NCBI GenBank assembly: GCA_963848355.1
Contig: CAWKDG010000007.1
Span: forward strand, 62,001 to 126,000
Source: CAWKDG01 sp963848355
Lineage (GTDB): Bacteria > Actinomycetota > Acidimicrobiia > Acidimicrobiales > UBA8190
Length of the DNA: 64,000 bases
Direction of reading: 5' to 3'
Positions 58,672 through 64,000 of this stretch are shown piece by piece (position 1 is the stretch's first letter; each line of letters begins with the position of its first letter). The notes beneath the pieces are model-generated. The model worked only from the letters and a program-made list of their open reading frames with translations. It ran no database searches and was not told the DNA's origin. A program made the translations under genes and the position numbers.

Positions 58672-59133
58672 TTACGGCCCGGGACGCTCCTGGCGTTGGA
58701 GGTGTTGGAGCTCGATCATCAGAGGCAGCAGGAAACCGATGTAGGCACTGGTGAGGACGTAGTCGTGGATCGGTCCGTGGGTGGTCCGGGCCGAGGTCTC
58801 GATGATGCGGACGCGCGCGTCGCGTTGTTGGTAGAGACGGGCCCGTTCCACCAATCCCTCGAGTTCGGCCACCGAGGCCACCTCCAGCCCGAAGTGGTCG
58901 AGCGACGGCGCCTCCAGGAAGGGATCGGCGGGCAGGAGGTAGACGAATTGAGCGGGCGCGCCGGTATAGAGGATCAGGGGGTTGCCCGTCTCGCCCGTGT
59001 TGTCGCCTTCGGTCCAACCGAAGACCTCGCCGTAGAAGTCGAGCACCGTCGCCCGGCCGTCGTCGTCGAGGACCGACGGATCGACGCTGATGGCCACGTG
59101 GTTCAAACGAGGGCTGAACACCCGGTCGGTCAC
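58672..59133 (-). CDS. VOC superfamily protein
   Basis: 153 residues. LNHVAISVDPSVLDDDGRAT is the first module, with ATVLDFYGEVFGWTEGDN. SLDHFGLEVASVAELEGLVE starts the second module. The GTG at 59133 overlaps the TGA of the alcohol dehydrogenase (GTGA), fixing the start and showing one operon. The substrate is unknown; the late YIGFLLPLMIELQHLQR supplies the expected Glu. Confidence 0.8.
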   Translation of the reverse strand: MTDRVFSPRLNHVAISVDPSVLDDDGRATVLDFYGEVFGWTEGDNTGETGNPLILYTGAPAQFVYLLPADPFLEAPSLDHFGLEVASVAELEGLVERARLYQQRDARVRIIETSARTTHGPIHDYVLTSAYIGFLLPLMIELQHLQRQERPGP

Positions 59134-60167
59134 GACGTCACCTGCGGCCGCACCAGGACCTTGCCGGCGATCTCGCCGTGCGCCAGTCGGGCCATGGCGT
59201 CGCCGACGCCGTTCAGGGGCACGTCGTCGGGTTCGATGAGCAGGTCGATGGGGAGCTGCCCGCCGGCCAGGAGGTCCAGGGCGGGACCGAAGCCTGCGTC
59301 GTCGTAGTTGTAGGCCCCGAGAACGGTCAGCTCGAGCACGATCATGCGATTGTGGTTGAACCGGGGGAGATCGCGCCCGGTGCCGACGAGGACGAGGGTG
59401 CCGGCGACGTCCAGCTGGTCCAGGGCCGCCTCCGCGGCGCTGGCATGGCCCGAGCATTCGAAGGCCACGGCAAACGCCTCGTCCACCGGTCGGCCCAGAG
59501 CAGGAGCTGAGAACTGGTCCGGTGCGATCACGGTGGGCGCGCCGACCGCCGCGGCCCGGGCCCGACGCAGCGCCGACGGCTCGGAGACGGTGATATCGGT
59601 GACGCCGCGCGCCAGGAGCACGGCCACCGTGAGCAGTCCGACCGGCCCGGCGCCGGTGACGAGGACGCGGTCGTCCGGGGTCACCTGGGACAGGTTCACC
59701 GTGTGCACGGCGATAGCCGTGGGCTCGGTCAGCGCCGCCGCCCGGGTGGACAGGGTGTCGGGGAGGCGCAGGAGCCGGTCGGCCTTCACGGTCAGATACA
59801 GGCAGAAGGCGCCGCCGAACGACAGGTAGTCAGGTGCCTCCCGGGTGAGGCAGACCGACGGTCGGCCTCGTCGGCAGGGGCGGCACGTCCCGCAACCGGC
59901 CGTCGGGTTCGAGACCACCCGGGCGCCGGGCTCCCAGCTCGACACCGCCGCCCCCGCGGCTACGACCGTCCCGGCCCATTCGTGGCCGAGAACCGTGCCC
60001 ACACGGGCGTAGCCCTCGAGAACGAGGTGCATGTCGCTGCCGCAGATCCCGCACTGGGCCACCTCGACCAGAACCTCGTCGGGACCGGGAGTGGGAACAG
60101 GCAGATCCTGGACGGCGATGCGGCCGTCGCCGATATAGACCGCGGCCGGCATCAGCTCGAGGGGCAT
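59130..60167 (-). CDS. Zinc-dependent medium-chain alcohol dehydrogenase
   Basis: 345 residues. Catalytic zinc ligands are Cys in CGICGSD and His in VLGHEWAG. The structural zinc loop is CGTCRPCRRGRPSVC with four Cys. The nucleotide fold is VLVTGAGPVGLLTVAVLLAR. It oxidises an alcohol or sugar alcohol with NAD(P). The ATG at 60167 gives a normal length; an in-frame ATG at 60152 is possible. It is the upstream partner of the VOC gene. Confidence 0.9.
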   Translation of the reverse strand: MPLELMPAAVYIGDGRIAVQDLPVPTPGPDEVLVEVAQCGICGSDMHLVLEGYARVGTVLGHEWAGTVVAAGAAVSSWEPGARVVSNPTAGCGTCRPCRRGRPSVCLTREAPDYLSFGGAFCLYLTVKADRLLRLPDTLSTRAAALTEPTAIAVHTVNLSQVTPDDRVLVTGAGPVGLLTVAVLLARGVTDITVSEPSALRRARAAAVGAPTVIAPDQFSAPALGRPVDEAFAVAFECSGHASAAEAALDQLDVAGTLVLVGTGRDLPRFNHNRMIVLELTVLGAYNYDDAGFGPALDLLAGGQLPIDLLIEPDDVPLNGVGDAMARLAHGEIAGKVLVRPQVTS

Positions 60168-60186
60168 CGGGTGATCGTAGGCCGCG

Positions 60187-60654
60187 TCAGCCCGGTGTTT
60201 CGGTGAGCTCGGCGATGCGCTCGAGGGTCCTCGCCATGTTGGCCTCGGTCTTGGCCGGCAGACCACCGAGCTTGAGCATGCGTCGCTGGTGGTCCTGGGA
60301 GATGTCCCAGCTCTCGCGCACCTTCGTGCCGCCCTCCACCGGCTCGAGCTCGTAGCGCCAGATACGACCGGCGGCGATGCGGCCGAGGAACCCCGGTGGG
60401 CGCGCCTGCCAGGCGATGCGGCGGTCGTCCTCGAACTCGACGACGGTGTTGACCATCGAATAGCCGATCCCCATCTTCATGGACATGCCGAAGATGGCCC
60501 CGAGCGACAGCCGCGCCGGCACGTCGGTCTTGGCCTGCTTCACCGCGCCCGAGCCGTCGATGTCGGGATGGCGTGTCGCGTCGGCCAGGAGGCCGAAGAT
60601 GGCGGCGGGATCGGCATGAATGACCCGTTCTGTCGTGACGACGTCGCCCTGCAT
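60187..60654 (-). CDS. SRPBCC (START/polyketide cyclase-like) protein
   Basis: 155 residues. VTTERVIHADPAAIFGLLAD starts the fold, IAWQARPPGFLGRIAAGRIW is the middle strand, and GGTKVRESWDIS with a long C-terminal helix closes it. The family binds hydrophobic ligands. GGAGG directly precedes the ATG at 60654. It is divergent from the ClpX-type zinc-finger gene, with a 43-bp palindromic promoter between them. Confidence 0.87.
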   Translation of the reverse strand: MQGDVVTTERVIHADPAAIFGLLADATRHPDIDGSGAVKQAKTDVPARLSLGAIFGMSMKMGIGYSMVNTVVEFEDDRRIAWQARPPGFLGRIAAGRIWRYELEPVEGGTKVRESWDISQDHQRRMLKLGGLPAKTEANMARTLERIAELTETPG

Positions 60655-60747
60655 CGCACCTCCTCGAACACGCTCCGCCCCCATTCTGACCGTGGCCAGG
60701 TCCACCTGCTCGTGGTCATCGGGGGCCGGGCGCCCGGTCGCGGGCAC

Positions 60748-60790
60748 CTTGTCAGGACATGCCTTACGCCGTAAGGTATGTCCTGACAAG
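60748..60790. promoter_or_regulatory. 43-bp palindrome forming a bidirectional promoter/operator
   Basis: Two 20-base arms, CTTGTCAGGACATGCCTTAC and its near-complement (one mismatch), flank GCC. On the plus strand, TTGTCA at 60749-60754 and TAAGGT at 60772-60777 are spaced 17 bp, an excellent promoter. By symmetry the minus strand has TTGTCA and TAAGGC at the same spacing. The inner CCTTAC-GCC-GTAAGG resembles TetR-type operators. Any repressor bound here would cover both promoters. Confidence 0.75.
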
Positions 60791-60807
60791 CCGACCCAGG
60801 AGGACCC

Positions 60808-61170
60808 ATGCCCGCGGAGAAGACCGTCATCGCCGTCTGTTCGTTCTGCCTGCGGCCGAACACGGAGGTCAAAACGCTCGTCGCCGGCCCCGGCGTCTTC
60901 ATCTGCGACGAGTGTGTGGGGTTGTGCGGCGAGGTCATCGCCGGCAAGGCGCGCTCGACGCCACGCGTGGCTCCCTGGCAGCTGGAGTCGACCCTCGAAG
61001 GTGCCCTGGCCAATCTCCCGCGGATCGCGACGGCCGGAACGCAGGTGGAACAGAACCTGGTCGAGTGGGTCCACCGGGCCCGAGACCTGGGAGCGACCTG
61101 GGCGCGCGTGGGAGAGGCACTCGGCATGACGCGTCAATCGGCATGGGAGCGATTCTCCGGCGAGGACTGA
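60808..61170 (+). CDS. ClpX-type C4 zinc-finger protein with helical C-terminus
   Basis: 120 residues. The zinc ligands are CSFC and CDECVGLC, separated as in the N-terminal zinc-binding domain of ClpX, but there is no AAA+ domain. The C-terminal half (VEWVHRARDLGATWARVGEA, LGMTRQSAWERF) resembles a helix-turn-helix found in small actinobacterial proteins. A DNA-binding or adaptor role is likely (inference). AGGAGGA precedes the ATG. The promoter lies within the 43-bp palindrome. Confidence 0.82.
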   Translation: MPAEKTVIAVCSFCLRPNTEVKTLVAGPGVFICDECVGLCGEVIAGKARSTPRVAPWQLESTLEGALANLPRIATAGTQVEQNLVEWVHRARDLGATWARVGEALGMTRQSAWERFSGED

Positions 61171-61268
61171 GCGACGACCGACAGCCGGTCGACTCCGACA
61201 GCGCTGTTTTCGTCCGCGTCGCTCGGTTCGGGGCTCGCGAGTGCCCGACTACCATCGGTGGGGCGACG

Positions 61269-62771
61269 ATGGAGACCGACCACCAGAGCGAGAGTGCCCG
61301 GGTCGCCGTGTCGGCGAACCGTCGCCGTTGGCTGGCCCTCGTGGTGCTGTGCATCGGGCAGCTGATGATCGTCCTCGACGCCACCGTGGTGAACGTGGCC
61401 CTGCCCACCATCCAACGCGACCTGCATTTCTCGCAGTCGTCGCTCGCCTGGGTGATCAACGCCTATCTGATCACCTTCGGAGGGCTGCTGCTGTTGGCCG
61501 GCCGACTCGGTGATCTGATCGGTCCGAAGAGGATCTTCATCACCGGCCTGGCTGTCTTCACTGCCGCGTCGGCCTTCTGCGGGTTCTCCCAGAGCCAGGC
61601 GGAGCTGATCGTGGCCCGTTTCGTCCAGGGCGCCGGCGCCGCCATCGTGGCCGCCACCATCCTGGGCATTCTCGTGACGCTGTTCCCCGAACCGCGGGAG
61701 AAAGCCAAGGCGATGGGGGTCTACGCCTTCGTGGCGTCGGGCGGTGGGTCGATCGGACTCCTGGCCGGCGGTGTGCTGACCCAGGCCCTCAGCTGGCACT
61801 GGATCTTCTTCATCAACCTGCCTATCGGATGTGCGGCGCTGATCCTCGGCCTCGCCCTCATCCCCAGCCATGCCGGGACGGGCACGCACGACGGGGTCGA
61901 CGTGCTCGGTGCCGTCATGGTGACCACGGCCGTGATGCTGCTCGTCTACGCCATCGTGAAGGCCAGCGACTACGGATGGGGGTCGCTCCGCACCATCGTC
62001 GTGGGGGTGGCCGCCCTGGCGCTGCTCGGGGCGTTCGTGCGTCTCGAGGCCCGCCTCGTCCATCCCCTCGTACCCCTGCGGATGTTCCGTTCGCGCAACC
62101 TCACCGGTGCCACCATCGTCCGGGTGCTGTTCCCGATCGGCATGTTCGGGCAATTCTTCCTGGGGGCGCTGTATCTGCAGCACGTGCTCGGGTACAGCGC
62201 CATCACCACCGGGCTCGCCTTCATGCCCATGAACCTGGCCGTCGGCGTGTTCTCGCTCACCATCGCCGCCCGGATCATGACGCGTATCGGGGCCAAGGCG
62301 ACGCTCCTGCCCGGCCTGGCTCTGATCGCCATCGGGCTGGCCCTGTTCTCCCGGGTGCCGGTGCACGGGACCTACCTGGCCGACGTGCTCCCGGGGATGG
62401 TGTTCTTCGGGATCGGGGCCGGGCTTGCCTTCACCCCGTCGATCGCCCTGGCCATGGCCGACGCCGCCCCGGCCGACACGGGCCTGGCGTCGGGACTGGC
62501 CAACGTGTCGATGCAATTGGGAGCGGCCATCGGTATCGCCGTGCTGGCCAGCATCTCGACGTCGCGCAGCCGCGCCCTGGCAGCCGCCGGGGCGGGGCGC
62601 AACGCCGCGCTGGCCGGCGGCTACCACGTGGGCTACATCATCGCCGGCGGATGCATCGTGGCCGCCTTCGTGGCGGCCGCCGTGGTGCTGAAGGACCGCA
62701 GCATCGGCAAGGCGCAGACGGTCGAACAGCGCACGATGCTCCACATGGGCGAAGGAGAGACGGGTCTGTAG
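61269..62771 (+). CDS. MFS drug exporter, DHA2 (14-helix, EmrB/QacA) family
   Basis: 500 residues with about 14 membrane helices. VLDATVVNVALPTIQRDLHF is the DHA2 motif D1, GRLGDLIGPKRIF is motif A between helices 2 and 3, and LPIGCAALILGLALIPS follows. It exports hydrophobic compounds with proton uptake. It lies 98 bp behind the zinc-finger protein on the same strand and may share its palindromic promoter, so the repressor acting there could sense an exported drug. Confidence 0.9.
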   Translation: METDHQSESARVAVSANRRRWLALVVLCIGQLMIVLDATVVNVALPTIQRDLHFSQSSLAWVINAYLITFGGLLLLAGRLGDLIGPKRIFITGLAVFTAASAFCGFSQSQAELIVARFVQGAGAAIVAATILGILVTLFPEPREKAKAMGVYAFVASGGGSIGLLAGGVLTQALSWHWIFFINLPIGCAALILGLALIPSHAGTGTHDGVDVLGAVMVTTAVMLLVYAIVKASDYGWGSLRTIVVGVAALALLGAFVRLEARLVHPLVPLRMFRSRNLTGATIVRVLFPIGMFGQFFLGALYLQHVLGYSAITTGLAFMPMNLAVGVFSLTIAARIMTRIGAKATLLPGLALIAIGLALFSRVPVHGTYLADVLPGMVFFGIGAGLAFTPSIALAMADAAPADTGLASGLANVSMQLGAAIGIAVLASISTSRSRALAAAGAGRNAALAGGYHVGYIIAGGCIVAAFVAAAVVLKDRSIGKAQTVEQRTMLHMGEGETGL

Positions 62772-62801
62772 AAACGGGTCTCCAGAACCGACCCGGGGAC
62801 G

Positions 62802-64000
62802 TCAGCCGACGTGTTCCATCCCCGGGAGGCGGCAGAGATGGGGAGGCTGCGGCCGTCCGAAGAGATAGCCCTGCGAGTAGTCGCAGCCCACCCGGGACAG
62901 GAAGGCGAACTGCTCCTCGGTCTCCACTCCCTCGGCCACCACCTGCAGCCCCAGCGTGCGCGCCAGTTGGGTCACGGCCACGACGATGGCCTCGTCGTGG
63001 TCGGACTGGCCCAGGCCCGAGACGAAGGAACGGTCGATCTTGATCGTGCTGATGGGGAGGTCCCGGACGTAGCGCAGTGACGAGTACCCCGTCCCGAAGT
63101 CGTCGATGGCCAGCTGTATCCCGAGCTCGTGCAGCTCGACCAGGCGACGCCGGGCTTCGTCCTCGTCGGTGGGGAGCAGGGTCTCGGTCACCTCGAGGAC
63201 GAGGCGGAGCTCGTGGGGATCGATGGACGCCTCCCGCAGAGAGGCGGCGATGGTCTCGGCCAGGTCGGGCTCGGTGAGCTGGCGCCCGGAGAGGTTCACG
63301 CTGACGGCCAGGTGCTCGTCGGCCGGCAGGGAGGCGTTCCAGCGCTCGACCTGGGCGCAGGCCTCGGACAGGACCCACGCCCCGATGGGGACGATCAGTC
63401 CCGTCTGCTCGGCGGCGTCGAGGAAGGCGGCCGGCGCCAGGAGGCCCCGGGTCGGGTGCTGCCAGCGGAGGAGGGCCTCCACGCCCACCCACCGGCGACT
63501 CGCCGTCTCCACGATGGGCTGGTAGAAGACGACGAGCTCGTCCCGCTCGAGGGCCCGGGCCAGTGCCGTCTCGGTGTGGACGCGCTGGCGGGCCACGGCC
63601 CGCGTGGCCTGGTCGAAGAGCTGCACCCGGCCCTGCCCGCTGCGGGCCTTGGCCAGGTACATGGCGTAGTCGGCGTCACCGAGGAGCTCCTCGGGACTGG
63701 GGCCGTCGTCGTCGACGAAGGCGACGCCGATGCTCACACCGATGTGGAATCGTTCGCCGTTGATCACGAAGGGTTCGTCGATGGCCGTCATGGCCCGCTC
63801 GGCCAGGGCCATGACGGCATCCTGGCTCGCCATTCCCTCGCACAGGATCACGAACTCGTCTCCACCGAAGCGTGAGAGCGTGTCGGTGGTCCGCACGACG
63901 CTGCGCAGCCGGTCGGCCACACAGATGAGGAGCTCGTCGCCGGCCCCGTGGCCCAGGCTGTCGTTCACGAGCTTGAACCGGTCGAGGTCGAGGAACATCA
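62802..64000 (-). CDS. GGDEF-EAL cyclic-di-GMP enzyme (5' part beyond window)
   Basis: The visible 399 residues begin in the GGDEF domain and run through a full EAL domain. RFGGDEFVIL has an intact active site, with RTTD five residues before GGDEF as an inhibitory I-site. The EAL domain keeps GVEALLRW, NLSGRQL, LEVTET, IDDFGTGYSSL, KIDRSF, EGVET and QGYLFGRP, so phosphodiesterase activity is expected. N-terminal sensor domains lie past the right edge. It turns over cyclic-di-GMP, a messenger tied to surface polysaccharide and motility. Confidence 0.93.
   Translation of the reverse strand, partial: MFLDLDRFKLVNDSLGHGAGDELLICVADRLRSVVRTTDTLSRFGGDEFVILCEGMASQDAVMALAERAMTAIDEPFVINGERFHIGVSIGVAFVDDDGPSPEELLGDADYAMYLAKARSGQGRVQLFDQATRAVARQRVHTETALARALERDELVVFYQPIVETASRRWVGVEALLRWQHPTRGLLAPAAFLDAAEQTGLIVPIGAWVLSEACAQVERWNASLPADEHLAVSVNLSGRQLTEPDLAETIAASLREASIDPHELRLVLEVTETLLPTDEDEARRRLVELHELGIQLAIDDFGTGYSSLRYVRDLPISTIKIDRSFVSGLGQSDHDEAIVVAVTQLARTLGLQVVAEGVETEEQFAFLSRVGCDYSQGYLFGRPQPPHLCRLPGMEHVG

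Noticed and set aside
61134..62744. 536-codon minus-strand frame opposite the MFS exporter
   Set aside because: Hydrophilic His/Gly/Asp-rich translation complementary to a membrane protein gene; no ribosome site or motif.

Overview
The window looks like a chromosomal segment of a high-G+C actinobacterium, roughly two-thirds G+C by eye. Pointers are a UvrD2-like helicase with HRDC, GlnII-type glutamine synthetase, class E sortase folds, a mycothiol-type maleylpyruvate isomerase-fold protein, many GTG starts with GTGA/ATGA overlaps, and TANNNT boxes just upstream of start codons. An acidimicrobial lineage is plausible but is only an inference. No rRNA, tRNA, CRISPR array, prophage or insertion sequence was seen.

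Region 1 (1-12.7 kb) is an amine/polyamine uptake and breakdown locus. It holds an FAD oxidoreductase fragment, a cupin, an NDP-forming acyl-CoA synthetase coupled to a PYROXD2-like flavoprotein, a BetI-type TetR repressor, a spermidine/putrescine-type ABC transporter (ATPase, two permeases, Tat lipoprotein), a class III aminotransferase and a PLP decarboxylase. Three near-identical palindromes (GACTGA-N4-TCAGTC type) precede the divergent regulator/oxidoreductase pair, the transporter operon and the aminotransferase, so the regulon can be read directly from the sequence.

Region 2 (12.7-25.5 kb) is mixed: a CoA transferase, a family 2 glycosyltransferase, a YjbR protein facing a TetR regulator across a palindrome, a secreted alpha/beta hydrolase, the helicase, a second class III aminotransferase followed by GlnII, and glucose-6-phosphate dehydrogenase. 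Region 3 (25.6-29.3 kb) holds three conserved genes broken by a total of four single-base shifts, plus a sortase whose catalytic Cys reads as Ser. This is either gene decay or a poor stretch of sequence.

Region 4 (29.5-45.1 kb) is the most unusual part. A complete set of phosphate-type (Pst) transporter parts (three substrate-binding-like secreted proteins, PstC, PstA, PstB) is interleaved with an exosortase fused to an EpsI-like domain, a sortase-fold protein lacking its catalytic residues, and three paralogous secreted proteins. The paralogs share one ectodomain but end in three different ways: a PEP-CTERM-like tail, a plain membrane tail and a sortase-type LAFTG tail. A beta-propeller protein at 51.7-53.0 kb carries the same PEP-CTERM-like tail. 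Two proline-rich coiled-coil proteins close the block.

Region 5 (45.1-53.6 kb) is envelope glycan work: a processive glycosyltransferase, a secreted glycoside hydrolase, a multispanning glycosyltransferase-like protein, a GT2-GtrA fusion, the tailed beta-propeller and a DivIVA-like coiled coil. Region 6 (53.8-64 kb) is metabolism and regulation: adenosine deaminase, TetR/isomerase pair with a perfect palindrome, VOC proteins, cytochrome P450, zinc alcohol dehydrogenase, SRPBCC protein, a ClpX-type zinc-finger protein behind a 43-bp palindromic promoter, an MFS exporter and a GGDEF-EAL protein cut by the right edge.
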